Positions 38,732-48,390 of a DNA stretch of 64,000 nt are shown one piece after another. Made by a program: the position numbers and the translations under genes. The DNA is from Chitinophagaceae bacterium (lineage in GTDB: Bacteria; Bacteroidota; Bacteroidia; Chitinophagales; Chitinophagaceae): positions 62,001-126,000 of the forward strand of contig JAIEMK010000007.1 in the NCBI GenBank assembly GCA_019752295.1. The letters run 5' to 3'. The notes under the pieces are model-generated. The model had not been told where the DNA came from and searched no databases. It saw nothing but the letters and a program-made list of their open reading frames with translations. The number at the start of each line of letters is the position of its first letter. Position 1 is the stretch's first letter.

Positions 38732-39202
38732 ATGCAAGGATTTCACGGAGAATATGAAGCTACGGTAGACGCGAAAGGTCGCTTCCTGCTTCCTGGCGGA
38801 CTGAAAAAACAGTTGCCGGAAGGAGAGGGTCGATTCATCCTGAGCCGCGGTTTTGAAAAATGTCTCACGTTATATCCTTTGAAAAGTTGGGAACTAATTC
38901 AGGCTAAAATTAGCAAACTGAACGATTTCGATCCTAAGGTACGCCAATTTCGTCGCCAGTTTTTTGGTGGGGCAACAGAAGTGGAGTTGGATAGCGCCGG
39001 AAGGATGTTGTTGCCGGGAACCTTGCGTGAGTTTGCAGGTTTGAATAAGGATATCGTTTTAGCAGCAGCCCTCGATCGTTTTGAGATCTGGGATGCGGCT
39101 AAGTACAACCAGATCTTTGAAGATTTTTCACCAGAAGCATTCAGCAATCTGGCACAGGAAGTAATGGCTGATCAAGAGAAGAAGGAACAGAAAAACGGTT
39201 AA
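38732..39202 (+). CDS. mraZ: transcriptional regulator MraZ
   Basis: The 156-residue protein has two SpoVT/AbrB-like MraZ domains: 'GEYEATVDAKGRFLLPGGLKKQLP' (strand-turn-strand) with 'SRGFEKCLTLYP', then 'ATEVELDSAGRMLLPGTLREFAG' with 'AALDRFEIWD'. MraZ forms a ring that binds repeats before its own gene and controls the dcw cluster. A GTG at 38693 opens the same frame, but it is the third repeat of the operator; the ATG at 38732 gives the family start 'MQGFHGEYEAT' and is preferred. rsmH follows after 10 nt. Confidence 0.94.
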   Translation: MQGFHGEYEATVDAKGRFLLPGGLKKQLPEGEGRFILSRGFEKCLTLYPLKSWELIQAKISKLNDFDPKVRQFRRQFFGGATEVELDSAGRMLLPGTLREFAGLNKDIVLAAALDRFEIWDAAKYNQIFEDFSPEAFSNLAQEVMADQEKKEQKNG

Positions 39203-39212
39203 AATTCCGACT

Positions 39213-40160
39213 ATGAAAAAGACAAGTGCTGCGGAATTAAAAACGAATCACCCTTCTGCTAATGAGTATCATGTTCCGGTGCTTTTTTATGAATGTATGG
39301 ATGCACTTGCAATCAAGCCGGATGGCGTGTATGTGGATTGCACATTCGGTGGCGGAGGGCATAGCAGGGGAATACTTGAACGCCTTGGCAAGAATGGAAG
39401 GTTGTTTGCGTTTGACCAAGATGCAGATGCAAAACAAAATTTGCCCGATGATGCACGCATTGTTTTTGTTCCGGCAAATTTTCGTCATGTGCAAAGATTT
39501 CTGCGATTGCATAAGACAACAAAAGTGGATGGAATACTTGCTGATTTGGGGGTGAGTAGTTATCAGTTTGATGAAGGCGACCGCGGATTTTCGATTCGAT
39601 TTGATGGCCCATTAGATATGCGAATGGATAGAAGGCAGGCTTTATCGGCAGCAGATATTATCAACACTTATACCGAGCAACAGTTGCACAAGCTTTTTGA
39701 AAAATATGGAGAGGTAACAAATTCTATTACACTGGCAAAGCATATTGTACAGCAGCGTAAACAATTGCCTGCACAAACAATTCCGCAATTCAAAGCAATG
39801 ATTGCTGCTGTTGTAAAAGGCAATCCCAATAAGTACCTCGCACAGGTTTTTCAGGCTTTGAGGATGGAGGTAAATGATGAGATGGGTGCTTTAAAAGAAA
39901 TGCTGGAACAAGTACCTGCGGTATTAGAAACTGGCGGCCGCATTGCGGTGATTACGTTTCATTCGATAGAAGACAGAATGGTGAAAAATTTTTTTAAACA
40001 AGGAACATTTGAAGAACTGGAAGAAAATCCGCTGATATCGGTAGAGAAAGAGCAGATACTAAGAATAATCACTAAGAAACCGATTACAGCAAATGAGGAG
40101 GAATTGAAAAGAAATAGTAGAAGCAGGAGTGCTAAACTAAGAGTGGCTGAAAGGTATTAG
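39213..40160 (+). CDS. rsmH: 16S rRNA (cytosine-1402-N4)-methyltransferase
   Basis: The 315-residue SAM-dependent enzyme (MraW/RsmH) methylates C1402 of 16S rRNA. Motifs are 'HVPVLFYECMDALAIKPDG', the SAM loop 'DCTFGGGGHSRGILE', 'DGILADLGVSSYQFD' followed by 'RGFSIRFDGPLDMRMD', and 'ITFHSIEDRMVKNFF'. Length is normal. It is the second gene of the dcw cluster. Confidence 0.96.
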   Translation: MKKTSAAELKTNHPSANEYHVPVLFYECMDALAIKPDGVYVDCTFGGGGHSRGILERLGKNGRLFAFDQDADAKQNLPDDARIVFVPANFRHVQRFLRLHKTTKVDGILADLGVSSYQFDEGDRGFSIRFDGPLDMRMDRRQALSAADIINTYTEQQLHKLFEKYGEVTNSITLAKHIVQQRKQLPAQTIPQFKAMIAAVVKGNPNKYLAQVFQALRMEVNDEMGALKEMLEQVPAVLETGGRIAVITFHSIEDRMVKNFFKQGTFEELEENPLISVEKEQILRIITKKPITANEEELKRNSRSRSAKLRVAERY

Positions 40161-40207
40161 AACAATAAGTTGATTTGGATAAAACAGGTTGCGCAATAAG
40201 AGTATGA

Positions 40208-40224
40208 CCCCGAAACGATCGGGG
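40208..40224 (+). other. GC-rich hairpin before ftsL
   Basis: CCCCGA (40208-40213) and TCGGGG (40219-40224) form a perfect 6-bp stem with a 5-nt loop in an otherwise AT-rich gap. It lies between rsmH and the preferred ftsL ATG; its role is unknown. Confidence 0.4.
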
Positions 40225-40272
40225 CTAGTGCAGCCAGAAAGAATATTAACCCGAAACCAGAGAACAAAATAC

Positions 40273-40605
40273 ATGGCTGATCAGGTACTCAATACCGCTA
40301 ATAATAAGAATCCGTTAAAGGGTCTGTTCAATTATCAGTGGATCGTAAAGAATATTCCATTTTTTTTATTTCTCACGGGATTAACTGTTTTGTATATCGC
40401 AAACGGGCATAATGCCGACAGGATCATTCGTAAGATCAACGCAACCGAAACCGAGTTGAAGGAATTGCAGTTTGAATATAAGACCCTGAAGAGTGAAGTG
40501 ATGTTTAAGAGTGAGGAAGTGGAAGTGTTGAAAGCCGCAACACCATTGGGTTTGAAGATTAGTAGAGAAACGCCGCAACGTTTAAAACATGCAGAAAATA
40601 AATAG
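40273..40605 (+). CDS. ftsL: FtsL-like cell-division protein
   Basis: The 110-residue single-pass protein has a transmembrane helix at about 28-48 ('IPFFLFLTGLTVLYIANG') and then a coiled coil at about 50-90 with heptad-spaced Leu/Ile. Size, topology and position between rsmH and ftsI identify it as the divisome protein FtsL. The ATG at 40273 is preceded by an A-rich region. The same frame is open further upstream (TTG at 40189, ATG at 40204), but that extension would cover the GC-rich hairpin at 40208-40224 and is hydrophilic, so I do not include it. Confidence 0.78.
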   Translation: MADQVLNTANNKNPLKGLFNYQWIVKNIPFFLFLTGLTVLYIANGHNADRIIRKINATETELKELQFEYKTLKSEVMFKSEEVEVLKAATPLGLKISRETPQRLKHAENK

Positions 40606-40652
40606 ATCGCTGCGATTGTGTTTAATCGCAATTTGAAATAACCGGAAAGCAA

Positions 40653-42761
40653 ATGGAAGTAAAACGCGACATATTATGGAGAGTCTATCTCAGTTATATA
40701 CTGGTGATAGTTGCCTGTGTCGCCATTTTTGGGAAAGCCATTTATATTCAACAGGTACAGGGTACACATTGGAGGAGCATGAGCGATAGCTTGCATCAAC
40801 ACATCGATTCTATTGAAGCCGAAAGAGGAACCATATTTAGTGAAGACGGGCAAATGCTGAGCACAAGTATTCCGCAGTTTGATCTCTTCATTGATTTTAG
40901 AGTAGAGTACCTGCACGAAAAATCGGGTGTTCATTTCCGCGATAATGTAGATTCATTGTCGTACTATTTGTCAGATCTTTTTAAAGATCATACACAGGAA
41001 GGCTACAAGCAGATCTTGAAGCAGGCATATCGCGACAATGAGGCTTATTTTGAATTGCATAAAAAAACAACTTATCGCGAGTACGAACAACTTCGCAAAT
41101 TTCCTTTATTCAAAGACGGTCGTTATAAAAGCGGCTTAATTGTTAACGAAAGAAATATTCGCCTGAATCCCTATGGTATTCTGGCATTCAGAACAATTGG
41201 TCTTGATCGCGAATCATCAAAAGTTGGTTTGGAAAACAAATACGATACCATTTTAAAAGGAAGGGATGGCAAGCAGTGGGTAAGAACAATCGCGGGGGGG
41301 GTAAAAGTTCCTTTAACCGATGATTTTATTATTGAACCTGAAACAGGGAAAGATATTGTAAGCACCATTGATGTATTTATTCAGGAGATAGCAGAAAACG
41401 CGTTGATGAAAATGATGTTGAAGAATGATGCAGAGCACGGAACTGCCATTGTAATGGAAACTAAAACTGGAAAGATTAAAGCCATTGCAAATCTTGGGAG
41501 AACAAAGAACGGAAGCTATTGGGAAGGATTAAACTATGCGATTACTCCAACTGAGCCAGGTTCAACTTTTAAGCTGGCTACACTGATGGCTTTGTTGGAG
41601 GATAAGAAAGTTACACTGAATGATATTGTGGATCTCGAGGGTGGTGTGTGGAAAGTGGCAAATCAAACAGTATACGATTCAGAGCAGAGTGGACATCGCG
41701 GTGTAACTGTTAAGCAGGCTTTTGAATTGAGTTCAAATGTAGGAATGGCAAAGCTTGCAACAGTGGCATACCACGAAAGGCCTTCCCAATTTATTGCAGA
41801 GTTGAAGAAAATGCGGATGGACACTTTAACCGGTATTGACCTAAATGGCGAACAGGCGGCTACCATTTACAAGCCCGGAGAGAAACGTTGGGGTCCCACA
41901 ACCTTACCATGGATGGCTTTTGGTTATAACCTGAAAGTATCTCCCTTGCAAACATTGGCACTTTATAATGCAGTTGCAAATCATGGAAGAATGATGCGCC
42001 CATATTTGGTTTCTTCGATCAGGGAAGAAGGATTGTTAATAAAAAATATAGAGCCAGTTACAGTAAGCGAAAAAATCTGCAGCGAACAAACGCTCACTCA
42101 ACTTCAATCTTGCCTAGAGGGGGTTTGTATTCAGGGAACAGCAAAAGAATTATTTAAAAATAGTTTGTTTCCTGTAGCCGGTAAAACAGGTACAGCACTT
42201 GTTGCTAACGACAATAAAGGATACGCCGACAAAATTTATCAATCATCATTTGCCGGATATTTTCCTGCCAACAATCCGCAGTACACCTGCATTGTGGTGA
42301 TACTGAATAAGCCACACGCGCCAGTTTTTTACGGAGCATCCGTTGCCGGCCCTGTGTTTAAAGAAATAGCAGATAGATTATATAGCACTTATGTAAAAAA
42401 CTCCGGAAATAATTCTTTAAAACTGCTGCAACAAGATAGCACGTTGCTACAATACTCAGGTTATAAGAAAGACCTGACCCGTGTAATGGCTGCTCTAAAA
42501 ATGCCTTTTAAAGATTCGGTTGGGAATGCTTCTTGGTCAACTGTAAACGGCGATCAAAGAAATATGGTTGCGAGTGCAAAAAATATGGATGAGAAAACCA
42601 TGCCTGCTTTAACAGGTATGGGATTAAAAGATGCTGTTTATATCTGCGAAAATATGGGGTTGGTGATAAATGTAAAAGGTAAAGGCAGAGTAATGACACA
42701 GTCGATCAACCCCGGGCAATTTATTGCAAAAGGTCAACTAATAAATGTGGAACTGAATTAA
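40653..42761 (+). CDS. ftsI: division-specific penicillin-binding protein (FtsI/PBP3 type) with PASTA domain
   Basis: The 702-residue class B transpeptidase has one N-terminal membrane helix, a dimerisation domain from about residue 50, and a transpeptidase domain with active-site Ser304 in 'GSTFK', the SxN motif in 'ELSSNVGMA' and the KTG motif in 'AGKTGTAL'. The last 65 residues form a PASTA domain ('MPALTGMGLKDAVYICENMG'). It cross-links septal peptidoglycan with FtsW. murE follows after 7 nt. Confidence 0.95.
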   Translation: MEVKRDILWRVYLSYILVIVACVAIFGKAIYIQQVQGTHWRSMSDSLHQHIDSIEAERGTIFSEDGQMLSTSIPQFDLFIDFRVEYLHEKSGVHFRDNVDSLSYYLSDLFKDHTQEGYKQILKQAYRDNEAYFELHKKTTYREYEQLRKFPLFKDGRYKSGLIVNERNIRLNPYGILAFRTIGLDRESSKVGLENKYDTILKGRDGKQWVRTIAGGVKVPLTDDFIIEPETGKDIVSTIDVFIQEIAENALMKMMLKNDAEHGTAIVMETKTGKIKAIANLGRTKNGSYWEGLNYAITPTEPGSTFKLATLMALLEDKKVTLNDIVDLEGGVWKVANQTVYDSEQSGHRGVTVKQAFELSSNVGMAKLATVAYHERPSQFIAELKKMRMDTLTGIDLNGEQAATIYKPGEKRWGPTTLPWMAFGYNLKVSPLQTLALYNAVANHGRMMRPYLVSSIREEGLLIKNIEPVTVSEKICSEQTLTQLQSCLEGVCIQGTAKELFKNSLFPVAGKTGTALVANDNKGYADKIYQSSFAGYFPANNPQYTCIVVILNKPHAPVFYGASVAGPVFKEIADRLYSTYVKNSGNNSLKLLQQDSTLLQYSGYKKDLTRVMAALKMPFKDSVGNASWSTVNGDQRNMVASAKNMDEKTMPALTGMGLKDAVYICENMGLVINVKGKGRVMTQSINPGQFIAKGQLINVELN

Positions 42762-42768
42762 TAATAAT

Positions 42769-44235
42769 ATGGCAAACCTGCAAAACATATTATACAAAGT
42801 ACATCTCAAAGCAGTGCATGGAAGCACGGGCCTAGATGTAACTGATATACAGATCGACTCAAGGAAAATTACCAGAGGTGCATTATTTGTAGCTATCCGC
42901 GGTGAGCATTCAGACGGCCATAGTTTTATTAATAAAGCTATTGAACTTGGTGCAGTAGCAATTGTTTGTGAAACATTGCCATCGAAATTATACGAAGCAG
43001 TAACTTATTTACAGGTAACAGATTCTCATGAGGCTGTTGCGTATATGGCGCATCAGTTTTATGGTTCTCCAAGCGAAAAAGTAAAACTGGTTGGCGTTAC
43101 AGGTACCAATGGTAAAACTACCATCGCTACAGTATTGTTTAAGTTGTTTTCGCAATTGGGTTATACCTGTGGATTGATCAGTACCGTACAGAATCAGATC
43201 GGAGAAAAAATCATACCGTCTACACATACTACACCAGATGCGATTAGCCTCAATGCCTTATTGCGTAATATGGTGGATGAGGGTTGCACCCATGTATTTA
43301 TGGAATGCAGCAGTCATGCTATTCACCAACATAGAATTACAGGTTTGGTTTTCACAGGAGCACTTTTCAGCAATATCACGCACGATCATTTAGACTATCA
43401 CAAAACATTTGATGAGTACATCAGGGTGAAGAAAAGTTTTTTTGACGGATTGAATAGTAGTGCATTTGCCATCTCGAATGCCGATGATAAGAGGGGAGTA
43501 GTGATGTTGCAGAATACAGTGGCACGTCAATATTTCTATAGTCTTAAAACAATGGCTTCTTTTAAAGGTAAGATTCTGGAAAATGGTTTGTCGGGTTTAG
43601 TAATGACAGTAAACGACAGGGAAGTGCATTTTAGATTGATAGGTGAATTCAATGCATACAATATTCTGGCCATTTACGGCGCTGCTATTTGTTTGGGTGA
43701 AGACAGTGAAGCGGTATTAACCGCATTGAGTTTGCTTACAAGTGCCGAAGGAAGATTCGATTATATCATCAGTAAGAATCGGGTAATGGGAATAGTAGAT
43801 TATGCCCATACTCCCGATGCTTTAGAAAATGTATTGGCCACTATCAAAAAATTGCGCAAAGGTTATGAGCAGGTCATTACAGTTGTTGGATGTGGAGGTG
43901 ATAGAGATAAAACAAAAAGACCAATCATGGCAGAAGTGGCTGCAGGCTGGAGCGACAAATTAATACTCACCAGCGACAATCCAAGAACAGAAGACCCTGA
44001 AACCATACTTCGTGAAATGGAGGCAGGATTGAACTCTGCGGCAAAAAGAAAGTCGATTACCATAACAGATAGAAGAGAGGCAATAAAAGCAGCAGTGAAA
44101 TTGGCGAAGCCAGAAGATATTATTCTGATTGCAGGAAAGGGGCATGAAAAGTATCAGGACATCAATGGAGTGAAACACGATTTTGACGACAAGGCAATTT
44201 TGAAAGAATTATTCGAATCACAAGAAAAAAAATAA
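42769..44235 (+). CDS. murE: UDP-MurNAc-dipeptide:meso-diaminopimelate ligase
   Basis: The 488-residue Mur ligase has 'QIDSRKITRGALFVAI' at the N-terminus, ATP loop 'GVTGTNGKTT', 'TTPDAISLNALL', and the C-terminal 'DNPRTEDP'. The DNPR motif marks enzymes that add meso-diaminopimelate, so the peptidoglycan is predicted to be of the mDAP type. The length is normal. It stands between ftsI and mraY in the dcw order. Confidence 0.96.
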   Translation: MANLQNILYKVHLKAVHGSTGLDVTDIQIDSRKITRGALFVAIRGEHSDGHSFINKAIELGAVAIVCETLPSKLYEAVTYLQVTDSHEAVAYMAHQFYGSPSEKVKLVGVTGTNGKTTIATVLFKLFSQLGYTCGLISTVQNQIGEKIIPSTHTTPDAISLNALLRNMVDEGCTHVFMECSSHAIHQHRITGLVFTGALFSNITHDHLDYHKTFDEYIRVKKSFFDGLNSSAFAISNADDKRGVVMLQNTVARQYFYSLKTMASFKGKILENGLSGLVMTVNDREVHFRLIGEFNAYNILAIYGAAICLGEDSEAVLTALSLLTSAEGRFDYIISKNRVMGIVDYAHTPDALENVLATIKKLRKGYEQVITVVGCGGDRDKTKRPIMAEVAAGWSDKLILTSDNPRTEDPETILREMEAGLNSAAKRKSITITDRREAIKAAVKLAKPEDIILIAGKGHEKYQDINGVKHDFDDKAILKELFESQEKK

Positions 44236-44265
44236 CAAACAACTATTACCACTAACCACTAACCT

Positions 44266-45576
44266 ATGTTATACTATTTCTTTTCCTGGCTAAATAAATC
44301 TTACCACATTCCCGGTGCAGGATTGTTTCAGTTTCTTTCGTTCAGGATTGCGATGGCAGTGGTGTTCTCTTTGCTGATAGCTACCGTTTATGGTAAAAGG
44401 ATTATTCTGTTGTTGAAAAGAAAACAGATTGGTGAATCGGTTCGTGAATTAGGGTTACAGGGTGAGCAGCAAAAGAAAGGAACTCCTACAATGGGTGGAA
44501 TCATCATTCTGATTAGTATTCTCGTGCCTACTTTATTATTTGCAAATCTGGATAAAGTATATATCAGATTAATGGTTTTGTGTACAGTGTGGCTGGGCAT
44601 CATTGGTTTTCTGGACGACCTGTTTAAAATTCGTGCAAGAAAGGCAGCGCAAAGTAAGGGCGAAGCTTATAAGAAAAAAGACAGTGACGGCCTGGCCGGT
44701 ATTTCAAAAGTAATTGGCCAAATTGGTCTGGGAGCTATCATTGGGCTGACACTTTATTTCAGCAACGCAGTTACAGTTGAGCGGGAAGTGTTTTCTACAG
44801 GTAATGCGCAATTGCAAAGAGGAGAGCGACTTGCAAAAGATTCGAATATCGTGTCCAGAAAATTGAATGGCATAGAGAAGCGATTTGTAAAAGTAAAAAC
44901 ACCGATTACCACAATTCCTTTTGTGAAGAATCACGAGTTCAACTATAGCCGATTGATTACGTGGATGGGAGCGGGTGCAGAGAAATATACCTGGATCATT
45001 TATGTGCTGATCGTAATATTTATTGTAACGGCAGTTTCAAACGGGGCCAACTTAACGGATGGCTTAGATGGACTTGCAGCAGGGGTTTCAGCAATTATTG
45101 GCGCCGGCATTGGAGTGTTTGTATACGTAAGTGGTAACTATATTTTCGCCGACTACTTTGATGTAATGTATATCCCCAACCTTGGTGAGTTAAGCATATT
45201 TGTAGGAGCTTTTGTGGGAGCTTGTATTGGTTTCTTGTGGTATAATGCTTATCCGGCACAAGTGTTTATGGGCGATACCGGCAGTCTGGCGCTAGGTGGT
45301 ATTATTGCTTCCTTAGCATTTATAGTGCGTAAAGAATTGATGATCCCTATTTTCTGCGGCATATTCTTAGTAGAAAATCTGAGTGTAATTATTCAGGTGG
45401 GCTATTTCAAATACACCAGAAAAAAATTCGGCGAAGGAAAGCGCGTCTTCTTAATGAGCCCGCTTCACCATCATTATCAGAAAAAAGGATTTCATGAAAA
45501 TAAAATCGCATTTCGGTTTTGGGTTATCACCATCCTACTGGTGGTGGCAAGCCTTGTGACTTTGAAGATTAGATAA
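44266..45576 (+). CDS. mraY: phospho-MurNAc-pentapeptide translocase
   Basis: The 436-residue membrane enzyme makes lipid I. It has about ten helices and the motifs '[13 protein letters not shown]', 'GFLDDLFKI', '[13 protein letters not shown]', '[11 protein letters not shown]' and '[14 protein letters not shown]'. It is longer than E. coli MraY (360 residues) because of an extracytoplasmic insertion at about residues 165-230; such an insertion is usual in Bacteroidota. A heptad repeat tract begins directly after its TAA stop. Confidence 0.96.
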   Translation: MLYYFFSWLNKSYHIPGAGLFQFLSFRIAMAVVFSLLIATVYGKRIILLLKRKQIGESVRELGLQGEQQKKGTPTMGGIIILISILVPTLLFANLDKVYIRLMVLCTVWLGIIGFLDDLFKIRARKAAQSKGEAYKKKDSDGLAGISKVIGQIGLGAIIGLTLYFSNAVTVEREVFSTGNAQLQRGERLAKDSNIVSRKLNGIEKRFVKVKTPITTIPFVKNHEFNYSRLITWMGAGAEKYTWIIYVLIVIFIVTAVSNGANLTDGLDGLAAGVSAIIGAGIGVFVYVSGNYIFADYFDVMYIPNLGELSIFVGAFVGACIGFLWYNAYPAQVFMGDTGSLALGGIIASLAFIVRKELMIPIFCGIFLVENLSVIIQVGYFKYTRKKFGEGKRVFLMSPLHHHYQKKGFHENKIAFRFWVITILLVVASLVTLKIR

Positions 45577-45604
45577 GAGTGAAGAGTGAAAAGTGAAGGG
45601 TGAA
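45577..45604 (+). repeat. heptad tandem repeat directly after the mraY stop codon
   Basis: Four 7-bp units, GAGTGAA, GAGTGAA, AAGTGAA and GGGTGAA, begin at the first base after the TAA stop (45574-45576). The unit differs from the TCAAA type elsewhere, but the length and position relative to the stop are the same. Confidence 0.8.
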
Positions 45605-45675
45605 AAAAATAGGGAAAATAAGTTTCCTCCTTTCCGATGACTCGGTGGGTGGTTGACTCTAAGTTGAAATAAAAT

Positions 45676-47034
45676 ATGAATAGTACTAGCAACAAGAAGC
45701 ACAGATTAGTTATCCTCGGATCCGGCGAAAGCGGGGTGGGTGCTGCTTTATTGGGCAAACAGAAAGGCTATGAAATATTTGTAAGCGATGCCGGGAAAAT
45801 TAAAGACGTATACAAAAAAGAATTAAGCGATAACGAGATTCAATTCGAAGAAGGTGAGCATACAGCAGAAAAGATTTTAAATGCAGATGAGATTGTAAAG
45901 AGCCCGGGCATTCCTGAAAAAAATGAACTCATTAAAAAGATCAGAGAAAAAGGAATTCCCGTGATTAGTGAGATTGAACTGGCATATCGTTTTAAAGGAA
46001 ACAGCAAAATCGTGGCCATTACCGGAAGCAACGGCAAGAGTACCACAACTTCATTGATATACCATATATGCGTCGCGGCAGGATATGATGCGGCACTGGT
46101 GGGAAATATCGGATACTCTTTTGCTAAACAAATTGCTGAAGATCCGAAAGAATGGTATATCGCTGAGATCAGTTCTTTTCAACTGGATGATATTAAAACC
46201 TTCCGGCCCAATGTATCGATCCTGCTGAATATCACAGAAGATCATCTTGACAGATATAATTATCAATTCGAAAATTACATCAAGAGCAAATTCCGAATTA
46301 TCGAAAATCAAACAATGGAAGACTATTTCATCTATTGCGACGATGATCCGGTTATAGAACAAAAACTAACAACCCTTATACTACCTACTAACCCATTACC
46401 ATTCTCTATGAAACACGAACTAAAAAAAGGCGGCTACATCAAAGGCGATCAGATGATGCTGAGAATCCAAGAAGAAAGAGTAAGCATGAGTATTTATGAT
46501 TTTGCTTTAAAAGGCAAACACAACAACTACAACACTATGGCAGCAGGAATCGCAGCCGCTACGATCGGCATCCGCAAAGAAAAAATCAGAGAAGCCGTGA
46601 AAGATTTTCGCGGCCTGGAACATCGCATGGAATTTGTTGCAATGGTGCGTGGCGTTGAATTTATAAACGATAGTAAAGCAACCAATGTAAATAGTACCTG
46701 GTTTGCTTTGGAAAGTATGAACAAACCAACCGTACTTATATTGGGTGGTACGGATAAGGGTAATGATTATGGATTCCTGGCAGAGTTAGTAAAGGAAAAA
46801 GTGAAAGCGATTGTTTGCATGGGTGTAGATAATAAAAAAATCATAGAGGCTTTTAAAAATATTGTTCCAGTTATTGTGGAGACCGACTCAGCTAAGAAAG
46901 CAGTAAATGCTTCTTTTAAATTAGCTGCAAAAGGCGATGTAGTAATATTGAGTCCTGCATGTGCCAGCTTCGATCTTTTTAAAAACTATGAGGACAGAGG
47001 TATACAATTTAGTGAAGCCGTAAAAGAGTTATAA
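45676..47034 (+). CDS. murD: UDP-MurNAc-L-Ala:D-Glu ligase
   Basis: The 452-residue Mur ligase has an N-terminal Rossmann domain ('RLVILGSGESGVGAALLG'), ATP loop 'AITGSNGKSTTTSL', 'LNITEDHLDRY', and a C-terminal domain with 'FINDSKATNVNSTWFALE' and 'SPACASFDLFKNYEDRG', all MurD hallmarks. It adds D-glutamate to UDP-MurNAc-L-alanine in the cytoplasm. It follows mraY after a 99-nt gap that holds the heptad repeat. Confidence 0.96.
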   Translation: MNSTSNKKHRLVILGSGESGVGAALLGKQKGYEIFVSDAGKIKDVYKKELSDNEIQFEEGEHTAEKILNADEIVKSPGIPEKNELIKKIREKGIPVISEIELAYRFKGNSKIVAITGSNGKSTTTSLIYHICVAAGYDAALVGNIGYSFAKQIAEDPKEWYIAEISSFQLDDIKTFRPNVSILLNITEDHLDRYNYQFENYIKSKFRIIENQTMEDYFIYCDDDPVIEQKLTTLILPTNPLPFSMKHELKKGGYIKGDQMMLRIQEERVSMSIYDFALKGKHNNYNTMAAGIAAATIGIRKEKIREAVKDFRGLEHRMEFVAMVRGVEFINDSKATNVNSTWFALESMNKPTVLILGGTDKGNDYGFLAELVKEKVKAIVCMGVDNKKIIEAFKNIVPVIVETDSAKKAVNASFKLAAKGDVVILSPACASFDLFKNYEDRGIQFSEAVKEL

Positions 47035-47077
47035 TATTTACTGAAATAGAAATTTAATCAATATTAGCACCCCTTAA

Positions 47078-48388
47078 ATGAAAGAATCAACCGATACCCT
47101 GTTTTCACAAATGCCTAGCATTGGCGGCATGCGCGGGCAACTGGTTGACAGAACCCGGGGGGATAAATATATCTGGGGTATCGTAATTCTTCTTTCACTA
47201 ATATCCATTCTGGTTGTATATAGTGCAACCGGCTCTTTGGCTTATAAAATGTATAAGGGAAATACCAACGTGTATCTTTTTAAACAAGTTTCATTTTCTT
47301 TTATTGGAATCTTATTGATTTATTTTTTGCACAGGGTTAATTATACTTTCTTTTCGAGAGTTGCTACAATTCTGTTTATGATCTCCATACCATTGCTGAT
47401 TTATACTTTGTTTTTTGGAGCTAAGATTAATGAAGGTAGCAGGTGGATCAAATTACCGATCATCAATATGACCATTCAAACCAGCGACCTTGCAAAGCTT
47501 GCTTTGTTTATGTACATGAGTAAGCTGTTGAGCAAGAAACAGGAAATGATCAAAGATTTTAGAAAAGGATTCTTGCCCGTAGCAATTCCGGTTGCAATCA
47601 TTTGCGGATTAATTATGCCTGCCAATTTATCGAACGCATTGCTTACAGGAGCTACCGCTTTATTGCTGATGTTTATTGGAAGGGTAAGTTTAAAACATAT
47701 TGCATTGGTAATATTGATAGCGATGATCCCCGTTGGTATTATTGTGTCGGTGGCAATGCTAACTTACGATGGCAAGCAAAAAGAACAAACAACCAATCAC
47801 GAAAATATTGAAAAAGTAAAATCATTCGGTAGGGTGGGTACATGGGTACGCCGCGTACAGGATTTTATTTATGCACGTGATAGTGAAACCCCTTATCAGG
47901 TTCAACAGGCAAAGATCGCCATTTCAAACGGCGGGATTGTGATGGGACTTGGACCCGGAAATAGCAGGCAAAGAAATTTTCTGCCGCAGGCGTATAACGA
48001 CTTTATTTATTCGATTATTATTGAAGAATATGGCCTTTTGGGAGGTGCGTTTATCATTTTCATTTATCTGATTTTTCTGTTTCGATGTATCAGGATATTT
48101 CGAAAATGTCCCTATGCTTTTGGCGCTTTTCTGGCACTGGGATTAAGTTTTACACTGGTGATTCAGGCAGTTGCGAATATGGCGGTAAATGTAAACCTCG
48201 TACCTGTTACCGGAGTTACATTACCCTTGGTAAGTATGGGAGGAAGTTCTTTTTTATTTACTTGTTGTGCAATTGGATTGATATTGAGTGTTGCAAGAAA
48301 TGTGGAGCAACTGGAGGGAAAAGAACCGGTGGTTATTCCAGTTGACAGTACAACCAACACACAAACTAATTCACAGATCAAATCATAA
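47078..48388 (+). CDS. ftsW: FtsW-type septal peptidoglycan glycosyltransferase (SEDS)
   Basis: The 436-residue SEDS protein has about ten membrane helices. Typical motifs are 'YSATGSLAYKM', 'GSRWIKLPIINMTIQTSDLAKLA' (split by a turn), 'PYQVQQAKIAISNGGI' and 'PVTGVTLPLVSMGGSS'. Position between murD and murG identifies it as FtsW rather than RodA. It polymerises septal glycan with FtsI. murG begins 2 nt after the stop. Confidence 0.93.
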   Translation: MKESTDTLFSQMPSIGGMRGQLVDRTRGDKYIWGIVILLSLISILVVYSATGSLAYKMYKGNTNVYLFKQVSFSFIGILLIYFLHRVNYTFFSRVATILFMISIPLLIYTLFFGAKINEGSRWIKLPIINMTIQTSDLAKLALFMYMSKLLSKKQEMIKDFRKGFLPVAIPVAIICGLIMPANLSNALLTGATALLLMFIGRVSLKHIALVILIAMIPVGIIVSVAMLTYDGKQKEQTTNHENIEKVKSFGRVGTWVRRVQDFIYARDSETPYQVQQAKIAISNGGIVMGLGPGNSRQRNFLPQAYNDFIYSIIIEEYGLLGGAFIIFIYLIFLFRCIRIFRKCPYAFGAFLALGLSFTLVIQAVANMAVNVNLVPVTGVTLPLVSMGGSSFLFTCCAIGLILSVARNVEQLEGKEPVVIPVDSTTNTQTNSQIKS

Positions 48389-48390
48389 GA

